The notes: a model not told the origin generated them from the letters alone. A stretch of DNA of 64,000 nucleotides from Paenibacillus sp. MMS20-IR301 (GCF_032302195.1 NZ_CP135275.1:1178001-1242000), one strand, 5' to 3'; shown: positions 44,009-52,813, numbered from the stretch's first letter. Translations and numbers: made by a program.

Positions 44009-44804
44009 CATCCTGCTGGGCCAGTATATCCCTTCAGCTTCAGTACTTCACCGGCTAGACCCCCGCACCAAGCTGTTAAGCATGCTAACCTTTACAATCA
44101 GCTCTCTTTTCATCAATAATTATGGCGGATATGCTGCAGCTACTGTCTTTGCGGGAGGCCAGCTGCTGTTGTCCCGGATTCCGGTACGGAAATTTCTTAG
44201 CGGATTAAAGCCGGTTGTGCTCATCTTGTCCTTTACTTTTGCTTACCATCTCTTCAATACCAGCGGAGTACCGCTCTGGCCGGGTTCGGCCGTTAAAGTG
44301 ACAGAAGCAGGCATAGAGAAGGGTCTCTTCATTGTCTGGCGTATTCTCTTGCTCGTGTCGCTTGCATCGCTCCTAACCTTGACGACGAGGCCGCTGGATC
44401 TGGCAAAAGGCCTGGAACAACTGTGCAAGCCGCTATCCCGCCGGGGCGTTCCGGTTGAGGCTACTGCATTAATGCTTGTGATTGCAATCCGCTTCATCCC
44501 CACAATTATTCAAGAGCTGGACCGCATTATGCTGGCGCAAAGAGCCAGAGGGTATGACATAATAGCGCTCAAAGGCCATAAGCGGATGTTTGCCTATTTG
44601 TCATTGGTGGTTCCTCTGCTAATTACAACGGTTCAACGGGCAGAGCAGCTGGCCATGACGATCGATGCAAGAGCCTATGGGACTGGAAGGGGCCGCACTT
44701 CTTATAGAGAGCTAATATTATCACGAATGGATTATACCGCCGGGGGAGTCACGCTTTCTTACATGCTGCTGCTTCTGTACCTGCAGAATGCCCATGTAAT
44801 TTGA
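43998..44804 (+). CDS. ecfT: ECF transporter transmembrane component EcfT
   Basis: A 268-residue membrane protein with about five helices and two Ala-Arg-Gly type coupling motifs (RARGYD near residue 180 and DARAYGTGRGRT near residue 225) that dock on the two ATPases. ATG 43998 overlaps the EcfA2 stop by 11 bases and has AGAGG eight bases upstream. Last gene of the BirA-controlled operon. Confidence 0.92.
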   Translation: MKDNILLGQYIPSASVLHRLDPRTKLLSMLTFTISSLFINNYGGYAAATVFAGGQLLLSRIPVRKFLSGLKPVVLILSFTFAYHLFNTSGVPLWPGSAVKVTEAGIEKGLFIVWRILLLVSLASLLTLTTRPLDLAKGLEQLCKPLSRRGVPVEATALMLVIAIRFIPTIIQELDRIMLAQRARGYDIIALKGHKRMFAYLSLVVPLLITTVQRAEQLAMTIDARAYGTGRGRTSYRELILSRMDYTAGGVTLSYMLLLLYLQNAHVI

Positions 44805-44931
44805 TTAGGGCTTAAAGAACTTCAACTCTGTATAGTTTATGTATAACCAAACCCTCCCTTAATCTGAAAATCACTGCATGGTAAAATTAGTCTATGAACA
44901 TTTCAGTGAGCGTGCAGATGGAGGGGAATTT

Positions 44932-45462
44932 ATGTATTTGAATAATGGAAATTTAGTCATCCGGGATGCGGCAGCGGGTGATGCACAGCTGCTGTGCAAA
45001 TGGTGGAACGATGGAGCCATAATGGCCCACGCCGGTTTTCCGCGCGGAATAGGCACTACTGAACAAGAGGTGCGAAGCAAACTGCAGAGCAGTGCAGGTG
45101 ATAAGCGGCAGGGCCGCCTGATCCTGGAGATCGATGCCATACCTGTCGGGGAGATGAGCTACCGGGCGACTGCTGAGCATACAGCAGAGATCGGGATTAA
45201 GATTTGTGACTCAAGTGCCCAGAACAAAGGTGCCGGGACCCGTTTTTTAACACTGCTGATCCGCCATTTGTTTGAGGAGCTGGGTTATCTGAGAATTATA
45301 CTCGATACCAACCTCAAGAATACCAGGGCACAGCATGTATATGAGACAATCGGCTTCCGCCAGACAGCCGTGCACTATAATTCCTGGAAGGACCAGTTGG
45401 GCGTATGGCAATCCTCGATTGATTACGAGCTGGCGGCAGAAGGCTGGGTTAATCATTTCTGA
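44932..45462 (+). CDS. GNAT-family N-acetyltransferase
   Basis: A 176-residue acetyltransferase of the RimJ/RimL-like group. The N-terminal beta strand LVIRDAAAGDAQLLCKWWND is followed by the acetyl-CoA-binding part, degenerate at QNKGAGTRFLTLLI, and the usual C-terminal NTRAQHVYETIGFRQ. ATG 44932 has GGAGGGG upstream; an in-frame ATG at 44878 lacks one. Substrate not predictable. Confidence 0.85.
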   Translation: MYLNNGNLVIRDAAAGDAQLLCKWWNDGAIMAHAGFPRGIGTTEQEVRSKLQSSAGDKRQGRLILEIDAIPVGEMSYRATAEHTAEIGIKICDSSAQNKGAGTRFLTLLIRHLFEELGYLRIILDTNLKNTRAQHVYETIGFRQTAVHYNSWKDQLGVWQSSIDYELAAEGWVNHF

Positions 45463-45470
45463 GCCGAAAT

Positions 45471-45512
45471 AGCGGATATCCTGGCTGACGGCAACAAAAA
45501 CCGCTCTTTTTT
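45471..45512 (+). terminator. Probable terminator after the GNAT gene
   Basis: AGCGG (45471-45475) can pair with CCGCT (45501-45505), followed by C and six T residues. Short stem and large loop, so moderate confidence. Confidence 0.5.
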
Positions 45513-45592
45513 GCAAACCTGCTCTGGAGTTGTGGCGCGTTAGCCTTTATAATATGACGAGAATATAGAATAAAGGAAAAGGTGTTCACTTC

Positions 45593-47149
45593 ATGAGTAT
45601 ATTAAATGTAGAAAAGCTAAGCCACGGTTTCGGCGACCGGGCGATCTTCACGGATGTATCCTTCCGCCTGCTGAAGGGCGAGCATATTGGTCTGATCGGT
45701 GCGAATGGTGAAGGTAAATCGACCTTCATGAATATCATTACAGGCAAGCTGCAGCCGGACGAAGGCAAAGTGGAATGGGCAAAGCGTATGCGCGCCGGTT
45801 ATCTGGATCAGCACGCCGTGCTGCAGAAGGGACAAACGATGCGTGATGTGCTGCGCGGGGCATTCCAGTATCTGTTCGATATGGAACAGGAAATGAACGA
45901 TATGTACGGCAGAATGGGCGATGTGACACCGGAAGAGCTGGAGCAGCTGCTCGAGGATGTCGGAACGATTCAGGATATGCTGACCAGCCAGGACTTCTAT
46001 TTGATCGATGCCAAAATCGACGAAACCGCCCGTGGTCTAGGCCTCACTGATATTGGTCTTGACAAGGATGTTAATGATCTCAGCGGCGGTCAACGGACCA
46101 AGGTGCTGCTGGCTAAGCTGCTGCTGGAGAAACCGGATATTCTGCTCCTCGATGAGCCTACGAACTATCTGGATGAACAGCATATTGTCTGGCTGAAGCG
46201 CTATTTGCAGGAATATGAGAATGCCTTCATTCTGATCTCCCATGACATTCCGTTCCTGAATAGTGTAATCAACCTGATCTATCATATGGAAAATCAGTCG
46301 CTGTCGCGTTATGTAGGCGATTACGAGTATTTCCAGCAGGTCTATGAAGCGAAGAAATCGCAGCTGGAATCCGCATTCAAGCGCCAGCAGCAGGAAATTG
46401 CAGACCTGAAGGATTTCGTCGCCCGCAATAAGGCAAGCGTAGCGACCCGGAATATGGCTATGTCACGCCAGAAGAAGCTGGACAAGATGGAAGTGATCGA
46501 GATTGCCAAGGAGAAGCCGAAGCCGCAGTTTAACTTCAAGCAGGGGCGGACCTCCGGCAAGGTGATTTTTGAGACCAAGGATCTGGTGATCGGTTATGAC
46601 TCACCGCTGTCGCGCCCGCTGGACCTAAGTATGGAGCGCGGACAGAAGATTGCCCTCGTCGGTGCGAACGGTATCGGGAAAACAACGCTGCTGCGCAGCA
46701 TTCTCGGCCAGATTCAGGCGCTTTCCGGCTCAGTCCGGCTTGGCGATCTGCTGGAAATCGGCTATTTCGAGCAGGAAATGAAGGAATCGAATTATAACAC
46801 CTGTATTGAAGAGATTTGGAACGAGTTCCCTTCCTTCACCCAGTTCGAAATCCGGGCAGCGCTGGCCAAGTGCGGCCTGACGACCAAGCATATCGAGAGT
46901 AAAATTGCGGTGCTCAGCGGCGGCGAGAAGGCCAAAGTCCGGCTGTGCAAGCTGATTAACCGCGAGACGAACCTGCTTGTACTCGACGAGCCGACAAACC
47001 ATTTGGACGTAGATGCGAAGGATGAGCTGCAGCGTGCACTCAAAGCGTACAAAGGCAGCATCCTGCTGATTTCCCATGAACCGGAATTCTACCGCGATAT
47101 CGTGACTGATACCTGGAACTGCGAATCATGGACAACCAAAGTATTCTAA
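45593..47149 (+). CDS. ABC-F family ATPase (YfmM-like)
   Basis: A 518-residue soluble protein with two ABC domains and no membrane part. First domain: Walker A GANGEGKST, signature LSGGQRTKV, Walker B LLLDEPTNYLD; second: GANGIGKTT, LSGGEKAKV, LLVLDEPTNHLD. The inter-domain linker is charged and helical (KKSQLESAFKRQQQEIADL). Such proteins act at the ribosomal E site to relieve stalling or give antibiotic resistance. The length equals that of B. subtilis YfmM as I recall it. ATG follows AAAAGGTG. A long stem-loop follows the gene. Confidence 0.9.
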   Translation: MSILNVEKLSHGFGDRAIFTDVSFRLLKGEHIGLIGANGEGKSTFMNIITGKLQPDEGKVEWAKRMRAGYLDQHAVLQKGQTMRDVLRGAFQYLFDMEQEMNDMYGRMGDVTPEELEQLLEDVGTIQDMLTSQDFYLIDAKIDETARGLGLTDIGLDKDVNDLSGGQRTKVLLAKLLLEKPDILLLDEPTNYLDEQHIVWLKRYLQEYENAFILISHDIPFLNSVINLIYHMENQSLSRYVGDYEYFQQVYEAKKSQLESAFKRQQQEIADLKDFVARNKASVATRNMAMSRQKKLDKMEVIEIAKEKPKPQFNFKQGRTSGKVIFETKDLVIGYDSPLSRPLDLSMERGQKIALVGANGIGKTTLLRSILGQIQALSGSVRLGDLLEIGYFEQEMKESNYNTCIEEIWNEFPSFTQFEIRAALAKCGLTTKHIESKIAVLSGGEKAKVRLCKLINRETNLLVLDEPTNHLDVDAKDELQRALKAYKGSILLISHEPEFYRDIVTDTWNCESWTTKVF

Positions 47150-47181
47150 AAGTCCGGCTGTGATGCTGGGCTGCACAGTGA

Positions 47182-47223
47182 CCCGTAAGAGCACAGCTTT
47201 GTACAAAGTGACACTCTTACGGG
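47182..47223. other. Long stem-loop between ABC-F gene and the next gene
   Basis: A perfect 10-bp stem CCCGTAAGAG / CTCTTACGGG surrounds 22 bases that contain the 12-bp palindrome CTTTGTACAAAG. There is no T tract, so it is not a classic terminator. It lies 29 bp before the start of the next gene and could be a regulatory leader or a protein-binding site. Confidence 0.5.
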
Positions 47224-47251
47224 ATATTTATGTTGACGAGGAGGATTCAGG

Positions 47252-48175
47252 GTGAGAGCCATCCGCCGGACCAAGACCATAGAAGGCACTTCGATACCCG
47301 GGTTTATTCACAACGGGGGGCAATTTTTCTATATCAATGTAGATGTATATGAAGATGGAATGGTGAACTGCTGGGAGCTTGTGGACCTTAAGGGCTTGCA
47401 GGGCAAATTGGATTCGGGCTGGTTAGTACCGGCTGTTCCTGCAGGGGAGCAAATTTTTATACATGGGCTGGGTGCATACATTGTAGAATCGGCACAGTGG
47501 GCATTTGATGAGAAAAGCTATTATAAGCATTTTAAGAATACCCTGGCCAGCCTTAATCCTGATCTCACGAATATATACGCAATTTCCAGCAGGGAGCGGC
47601 AGCGTGATGAACAACGCCGGATCGCCCATTCGCCTGCCGCAACGGATTTCTATGTATCGAGTGAACAATTCTACCAGACCGTAGAGGGCGCAAGTCTCCA
47701 TCTGTTCATGAAGTATGGCAGTGAGAATTATTTAGTCAATATAACTGTGTACAAGGATGGGCGGGTGCTCATTCATAATCTGCCGGATGAGCAGGAGTAT
47801 ACGCTTGAGCAATTGGCAGAGCTTTTTGCAGACGGAACCTTCTTTACTGAGATTACAACCGGTACTGCTATACAAATGCTGAATATAGGTAAGGTTGTTT
47901 TATCTGACTCCTTATATTCCTCTGACGCTGGAGAGAAGCTCAAAGAACTGTACAATCTCCATAAGAAGCTGAATGGCGAACAAACTGCCCATGAAGCCTG
48001 CAGGGCCGCCTATCATAACTATCTGGAGAATCCCATCGAATTCTACCGGGAGCAGCTGAGAATCAAATATGAGCTCGTCCCCGAACATGAAAGAATGTAC
48101 CTGGGAGATATGGATACGAAGGACTGGGATTACCGCAGAATTATCTACTCCCCTGAAAATAAACGTGAAGTGTAA
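47252..48175 (+). CDS. Protein of unknown function with two related halves
   Basis: A 307-residue soluble acidic protein. GTG start with GAGGAGG seven bases upstream. The first part (IHNGGQFFYINVDVYEDGMVNCWELVDL, residues 19-46) and a later part (LHLFMKYGSENYLVNITVYKDGRVLIHNLPDE, about 150-181) share the pattern of a strand pair with VxVYxDG, so the protein probably holds two copies of one small beta domain. I do not recognise the family with certainty. No operon partner. Confidence 0.75.
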   Translation: MRAIRRTKTIEGTSIPGFIHNGGQFFYINVDVYEDGMVNCWELVDLKGLQGKLDSGWLVPAVPAGEQIFIHGLGAYIVESAQWAFDEKSYYKHFKNTLASLNPDLTNIYAISSRERQRDEQRRIAHSPAATDFYVSSEQFYQTVEGASLHLFMKYGSENYLVNITVYKDGRVLIHNLPDEQEYTLEQLAELFADGTFFTEITTGTAIQMLNIGKVVLSDSLYSSDAGEKLKELYNLHKKLNGEQTAHEACRAAYHNYLENPIEFYREQLRIKYELVPEHERMYLGDMDTKDWDYRRIIYSPENKREV

Positions 48176-48262
48176 AAGGGAAGCTGTCTTCATTGAGGGA
48201 TTCGCGGAGTAAACATGTTATACTTAAGCCGTTAGCAGATTATAGAGATAAAGGGTGGCAAG

Positions 48263-48760
48263 ATGGAGAAAATCAGCTTTCATTACGGAAAACATATTGG
48301 GGCGGTCGCACGGGCCGTATACTTCAATTCGTGGAAATCCATACTGTCAATTGCGGCTCAAGCAGCGTTCGCAGCGGTGTGTCTGATTCTGTATCTGCAA
48401 AATGAGTCGATGATTCTGCTCGGCATATCAATCACGCTAGTGCTTACCATAGCCATGTCGATTGCTACACGGACGTTATTGTTACCGCGTATCCTTGCGG
48501 CAGATACAAGATACAATAAAGAGTTTGACTATCTGTTTGATACAGACGGGATTAATTTCGATCCGGAAAAATCACAGGCCATCATGAAATGGGGCTCCTT
48601 CACCCAGGTATGGGAGAACAAAGCTTATTATCTGCTGTTCCATGGACACAGCGAATACTGGTTCATTGCCAAACAGTCGTTCACGGATACAACGCAGGAG
48701 AACAAATTCAGAGCTTATGCCGCAGCCCACCGGAAGATTAGTACGGGTATTATCCGCTGA
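48263..48760 (+). CDS. YcxB-like membrane protein
   Basis: A 165-residue protein: N-terminal strand, two adjacent helices (about 30-50 and 52-75), then a C-terminal beta-rich domain (FDTDGINFDPEKSQAIMKWGSFTQVWENKAYYLLF) ending with a KFRAYAAAH helix. This is the YcxB/YcxB-like layout found in many Bacillales, function unknown. ATG preceded by AAAGGGTGG. Followed by a strong terminator. Confidence 0.8.
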   Translation: MEKISFHYGKHIGAVARAVYFNSWKSILSIAAQAAFAAVCLILYLQNESMILLGISITLVLTIAMSIATRTLLLPRILAADTRYNKEFDYLFDTDGINFDPEKSQAIMKWGSFTQVWENKAYYLLFHGHSEYWFIAKQSFTDTTQENKFRAYAAAHRKISTGIIR

Positions 48761-48774
48761 TACGGCAGCTATTC

Positions 48775-48804
48775 AAGGACATGCCGGAAGGCATGTCCTT
48801 TTTT
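48775..48804 (+). terminator. Rho-independent terminator after the YcxB-like gene
   Basis: Perfect 11-bp stem AAGGACATGCC-GGAA-GGCATGTCCTT followed by T4-6. Confidence 0.95.
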
Positions 48805-48901
48805 CAATATGAGTGTTTATACATTAAGCCAGTCTGAGTTTCATGCGGCATAGCTTGCTTCATCTCTTGCAGAATTGATCTTGTCTATTTGCCCGCCTCA
48901 A

Positions 48902-49273
48902 TTACGCCCGCCAGAACGTAGTACAGTCAGCTTTATCGGCAATATTGTACTCGATGATTTCTCTGAGCAGCCCGTAATTCACCGGGTTACTCCATTTCAT
49001 CCGGATCAGCAGCTTGGTGTGATCGAGGCCTGCCAGCTTTAATTTGTCTGCAAAATGATCCATGCCTGCCTTCTCGGGTGCCACGGCCATATGCGGTTTG
49101 GCTACACTGAAGCCGATAATATAGGTTCCATGATGGGTGAACATTGGCTGATTCCAGGCAATTCGCGGTGCTAAATCAGGAAATTGCTCCAGAACCCAGG
49201 CGAGAACCTCTTCCAGTTCTGCCCGGTGAACCGGGTTATCGATTTTTGCCAAATACTCTTCAAAGACGTCCAT
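48902..49273 (-). CDS. DUF1801/YdhG-type (iron chaperone-like) protein
   Basis: A 123-residue soluble protein. Motifs AWNQPMF, IIGFSVAKPHMAVAPEKAG and KLLIRMKWSNPVNYGLLREIIEYN define the YdhG/YobT family with frataxin-like fold; members have been proposed to be iron chaperones. ATG 49273 is preceded by AGGAGG at six bases. Isolated gene in opposite direction to its neighbours. Confidence 0.85.
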   Translation of the reverse strand: MDVFEEYLAKIDNPVHRAELEEVLAWVLEQFPDLAPRIAWNQPMFTHHGTYIIGFSVAKPHMAVAPEKAGMDHFADKLKLAGLDHTKLLIRMKWSNPVNYGLLREIIEYNIADKADCTTFWRA

Positions 49274-49448
49274 GATATTTCCTCCTGATCTATAACCGTT
49301 CTATGCTTCCTATAATATAGTGTGACCTGCACTTAGTCAAAATCTGCATTACTCGAATTTGTATCATTATTGCAGGCTTCTGCATTACAGCAATTTCCTG
49401 TATGATTATAAGGTAATCTTACATATTGTGCCAAAGCGAGGGATTTGA

Positions 49449-49913
49449 ATGGAGAATACTTCTATAAGTCACAAAGCCAGACGCCCGTCGGAAGCTTTTA
49501 GTGCGTTCTTCATGATCATATCGCAGTTATGCTGGATCTGTTTTTTTCTGTTTATAAGAACCTATCCTGTACATCTACTTATAGTTAGTGCAGTTGTCAC
49601 GATAAGCACAATGATTATAGTTATTTTGCTATACAGGCTGATGATGTTCCGGAGAAGGTTTACGCTGGCGATCAGGCCAGAAGATTTGCAGGTGAAGAAT
49701 GCAACGATTGCAGCCGAGCGGATTAAGAGAATTTATGTTAAAGGGTACTTCAAGCCAGTCATTGCAGTTAAGCCGCGGGGCCGCTTGATGGTACCTTACA
49801 AATATTGCTTCAGCTTCGCGGATCAGGAAGATCAGGCAATTAAGGAACTTAAGGCTTGGGCCGGCCAGCATCAGATAGAGGTACGCGGTTCAGGATTTGC
49901 CCGCTGGCTATAG
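49449..49913 (+). CDS. Membrane protein of unknown function
   Basis: A 154-residue protein with two helices (about 17-37 and 43-64) and a basic cytoplasmic domain of about 85 residues with a strand pattern (FTLAIRPEDLQVKNATIAAERIKRIYVKG) similar to bacterial PH-like domains. Ribosome site GCGAGGG. Nineteen bases before the following unknown gene, so both may share a transcript. Function unknown. Confidence 0.75.
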   Translation: MENTSISHKARRPSEAFSAFFMIISQLCWICFFLFIRTYPVHLLIVSAVVTISTMIIVILLYRLMMFRRRFTLAIRPEDLQVKNATIAAERIKRIYVKGYFKPVIAVKPRGRLMVPYKYCFSFADQEDQAIKELKAWAGQHQIEVRGSGFARWL

Positions 49914-49932
49914 CTGTTAAAGGAGTGGTTAG

Positions 49933-50295
49933 ATGTTATTACAATTGGTTCCGCTAAGAATTCCTACAGGTTGGACAGTGAAATGGAATATTTTCACTGA
50001 AGTATCAACTGAAGATTTTACCGATGAAGAACATGTACACTGGATGGAATACAGTGAGGATTTACTCCTGTTGGTGAATAACAATAATAACAAAATTCTT
50101 GATTTAGGCTGGTATCCTGAAGGTAAGCCACAGGGTCAGTACACTCTATTATTAATAGATCAATACGATGATATCGAACAACAAACAGCCGCTTGGGACA
50201 CACCCTTAGTAAAGTTCAAAACAAGAGATATAGATGAAGTGAAGCTGAAAATCGAAAAAGTTTTATTACAGGTTAATAGTGGTGACTTCTCTTGA
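49933..50295 (+). CDS. Protein of unknown function
   Basis: A 120-residue soluble acidic protein with AAAGGAG before its ATG. The sequence KILDLGWYPEGKPQGQYTLLLI followed by RDIDEVKLKIEKVLLQV suggests a small alpha/beta fold. AT-rich codons compared with neighbours. Its stop codon overlaps a TTG that begins a truncated acetyltransferase fragment. No family recognised. Confidence 0.75.
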   Translation: MLLQLVPLRIPTGWTVKWNIFTEVSTEDFTDEEHVHWMEYSEDLLLLVNNNNNKILDLGWYPEGKPQGQYTLLLIDQYDDIEQQTAAWDTPLVKFKTRDIDEVKLKIEKVLLQVNSGDFS

Positions 50296-50402
50296 ACACA
50301 TCAATCAGGCAAATAACCCAGAGTCAAGCAGAGGAGATTGCGTATAATTGGTATTATGTCAGTGAGTTTTCTTTTTATGACGAGCCATCAAAGTATATAT
50401 AA
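50292..50402 (+). pseudogene. Truncated N terminus of a GNAT acetyltransferase
   Basis: A TTG overlapping the upstream stop opens a 36-residue frame containing SIRQITQSQAEEIAYNWYY and VSEFSFYDEP. This closely follows the first 35 residues of a common GNAT subgroup (IRxxTxxQAEEIAxWxYxGEFSFYD). It then ends at TAA, and the remaining acetyltransferase domain is missing from the following 60 bp. Likely the remains of a gene that formed a pair with the unknown gene before it. Confidence 0.6.
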
Positions 50403-50467
50403 AAAAAGATTTATCTCCGTAAATACTTAAATGATCTATATATGTTAAAACAAAAGGAGGCAGCGAA

Positions 50468-50860
50468 ATGAAAGTAACCGGATTTAGCCACATCACCCTC
50501 AATGTCCGCAATCTGCAGCAGTCCCTTGATTTCTATCAGGGTATCCTGGGGATGACGGTAAGACACCTTGGCAGATCAGATGCCTATCTGGAGTGGGGAA
50601 GCGCCTGGGTGTGCCTGGTCGAACGGCAGAATTACAGGGAAGCAGCAAGCGGATATGCCGGCATGGATCATGTGGCCTTCTACATAGATGAGCAGGATTT
50701 CAATGAAGCACTGGATATTCTGCGGCGTAATAATATTGCTGTCGTGCGCGGTCCGGTGCAGCGGGGAACCGGGTGGTCCGTGAATTTCCTTGACCCGGAT
50801 GGCATTCAGTTAGAGCTGCATACATCTACTTTAGACATACGAATGGAGAGCTGGCGCTAA
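50468..50860 (+). CDS. VOC-superfamily (glyoxalase/fosfomycin-resistance-like) protein
   Basis: A 130-residue metalloenzyme-fold protein with two beta-alpha-beta-beta-beta modules: SHITLNVRNLQQSLDFYQGILGM and GMDHVAFYIDEQDFNEALDIL. Likely metal ligands are His9, His near residue 75 and Glu near the end (IQLELHTS). The FosX/FosB-like ending NFLDPDGIQLELHT suggests a thiol transferase or epoxide hydrolase, but many roles are possible. ATG follows AAAGGAGG. Overlaps the next gene at TAATG. Confidence 0.87.
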   Translation: MKVTGFSHITLNVRNLQQSLDFYQGILGMTVRHLGRSDAYLEWGSAWVCLVERQNYREAASGYAGMDHVAFYIDEQDFNEALDILRRNNIAVVRGPVQRGTGWSVNFLDPDGIQLELHTSTLDIRMESWR

Positions 50861-51492
50861 TGACAATTCCTTTTACAGACATTCTGACTACCGAAGCTGA
50901 GCTTAGGGAACTCCTCGGGGTTCCAAGTGAGGTGGTAAAGCGTAAATCGATCCGGCATCTGGATCATAATTGCCGTAATTTCATCGCCATGTCACCGTTA
51001 TTGTTTCTTTCCACTTCAGACGAACATGGCGCTTGCGATGTGTCCCCCCGCGGGGATGGTCCGGGAGCGGTGCTTGTGCTGGATGACGGGCATTTGGTAA
51101 TACCAGAGAGACCGGGCAACCGCAGATTTGATTCCTTACGCAATATTCTTGTGAATCCGAATGCCGGTCTGATTTTTATCATCCCCGGGCTTGAAGAGAC
51201 ACTCAGGGTTAACGGTCAAGCGTATGTAATTAAAGATGAGGAAATTTTGGACAGGATGAAGGCCAGAGATAAACGGCCAACCCTGGGGATTGGTGTGAAG
51301 GTAGAGGAATGTTATATGCACTGCGCCAAAGCTTTCAAGCGTTCACAAATATGGGACAGCGGGTCCTGGCCGGAGGATTCGTCGCTTCCTTCCGTCCCAA
51401 GGATCATTGCGGAGCATGTGAATGCTGCTGAATTTACGGTCGAAGTCGTCCGGCAAGGCATTGAAGAGAGTTACGCGAAGAGACTCTATTAA
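50860..51492 (+). CDS. Pyridoxamine 5'-phosphate oxidase-family flavoprotein
   Basis: A 210-residue FMN-binding split-barrel protein. The motifs FLSTSDEHGACDVSPRGDGPG and VIPERPGNRRFDSLRNILVNPNAGLIFIIPG match the MSMEG_1061-type PPOX flavoproteins. The later segment VEECYMHCAKAFKRSQIW is also typical. Probably reduces a small molecule using FMN. It is translationally coupled to the VOC gene and followed after 20 bp by a methyltransferase gene. Confidence 0.88.
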   Translation: MTIPFTDILTTEAELRELLGVPSEVVKRKSIRHLDHNCRNFIAMSPLLFLSTSDEHGACDVSPRGDGPGAVLVLDDGHLVIPERPGNRRFDSLRNILVNPNAGLIFIIPGLEETLRVNGQAYVIKDEEILDRMKARDKRPTLGIGVKVEECYMHCAKAFKRSQIWDSGSWPEDSSLPSVPRIIAEHVNAAEFTVEVVRQGIEESYAKRLY

Positions 51493-51512
51493 AGAATGGA
51501 GTGCCAGAGCAG

Positions 51513-52124
51513 ATGGATAAGCAGAAGCTGATCCGGATTTTTGATAAACAAGCGAGGCAGTATGACGGCAAAAGAGAAGACCCCAGCCAGCAGCGCTGGC
51601 GGAAGCAGCTTATAAGCCATGCCAAAGGCGATGTGCTTGAGCTTGCTGTAAGTATTGGAGCGAATTTCCCGTTCTATCCCCGCGAGGTCAGGATCACTGC
51701 GGCAGACTTTAGCGAAGCGATGCTCACGAAAGCGCGCCAGGCTGCGCAGCGCTATCAGCTGAATGCTGACTGTATATGCGCGGATATCGAAGAATTGGAT
51801 TTTCCGGCACATTCTTTTGATACGGTAGTATCCACCCTATCCATGTGCAGCTACAAGCATCCTTTGGAGGTGCTAAGCAAGCTTAACCGCTGGTGTAAGC
51901 CGGGGGGGACCATCCTGCTTATGGAGCACGGGATCAGCTCGAAGTTCATGGTGGCTATTGCGCTAAAAGCACTAAACCCGCTGCTCTACCGCATTTATGG
52001 CTGTCATCATACCAGGGATATTCTCGGGCTGGTCCGGGAATCGGGAATGCAAATCGACAAAACAGAAGCTTACTGGCAGAACATGGTCCATCTGATCTGG
52101 GCCAAACCTGCACATCAACAATGA
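51513..52124 (+). CDS. Class I SAM-dependent methyltransferase
   Basis: A 203-residue Methyltransf_11-type enzyme. Motif I is unusual: VLELAVSIGANFPFY rather than VLEIGCGTG; motif II ADFSEAML, motif post-II ADIEELDFPAHSFDTVVSTLSMCSY, and the HGISSK loop follow. ATG 51513 is preferred with GGAG 11 bases upstream; the in-frame GTG at 51501 has no own ribosome site. Related to UbiE/phospholipid N-methyltransferases, but substrate is unknown. Confidence 0.87.
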   Translation: MDKQKLIRIFDKQARQYDGKREDPSQQRWRKQLISHAKGDVLELAVSIGANFPFYPREVRITAADFSEAMLTKARQAAQRYQLNADCICADIEELDFPAHSFDTVVSTLSMCSYKHPLEVLSKLNRWCKPGGTILLMEHGISSKFMVAIALKALNPLLYRIYGCHHTRDILGLVRESGMQIDKTEAYWQNMVHLIWAKPAHQQ

Positions 52125-52145
52125 ACCTGCGTAAGGAGAAACGGA

Positions 52146-52763
52146 ATGGATAGCCTAATTTTTGATCTGGACGGTACATTATGGGATTCGACAGATGTCG
52201 TAGTGGTAGGATGGAATAGTGTGCTCAGCAACTACCAAGGTGTCGCGAATGCAGTAACGAAGGAAGATTTGCAGGGGATTATGGGGCTGCAGGTGTATGA
52301 AGCCGGCCAAAAACTGTTCCCGGGTGTAGATGAGGATACCCAGCAAAAAATTATGCGGGAATGCTGTGAAATCGAGAATCTGTTTCTGGCCAAAGCAGGC
52401 GGAAGCTTATACGGGTCACTGGAAGAGGTGCTTCAGACGCTCTCGGCCAAATACAAACTGTTCATCGTCAGCAACTGCCAGGCGGGATACATCGAAGTTT
52501 TCCTTGAATATCATCAGCTGCAGAAGTATTTCACCGATTATGAGAATCCGGGCAGAACAGGCCTGTCCAAGGGTGAGAACATTAGGCTGGTCATGGAGCG
52601 GAATCACTTAAGCAGTCCAGTGTATGTAGGGGATACTGAAGGGGACAGAAAGGCTGCCGCATTTGCCGGGATTCCTTTCGTGTATGCACAATACGGATTT
52701 GGTGAAGTGAGCCGGTATGATTATTCGGTTGACCGGTTGGAGGGGCTGCTGGAATTGTTTTAG
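52146..52763 (+). CDS. HAD-family hydrolase (phosphoglycolate phosphatase-like)
   Basis: A 205-residue HAD hydrolase: motif I FDLDGTLWDS (nucleophile Asp7, acid/base Asp9), a helical cap (about 20-75), motif II IVSNCQ, the GLSKGENI lysine and motif IV YVGDTEGDRKAA. It should remove phosphate from a small metabolite. Ribosome site AAGGAGAAA. Last gene of the plus-strand run from 50.5 kb; a terminator follows. Confidence 0.9.
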   Translation: MDSLIFDLDGTLWDSTDVVVVGWNSVLSNYQGVANAVTKEDLQGIMGLQVYEAGQKLFPGVDEDTQQKIMRECCEIENLFLAKAGGSLYGSLEEVLQTLSAKYKLFIVSNCQAGYIEVFLEYHQLQKYFTDYENPGRTGLSKGENIRLVMERNHLSSPVYVGDTEGDRKAAAFAGIPFVYAQYGFGEVSRYDYSVDRLEGLLELF

Positions 52764-52813
52764 TCATACATCTTGTCCTCTTCAAGTGTATATTATAATT
52801 AATTCAGACAGTT

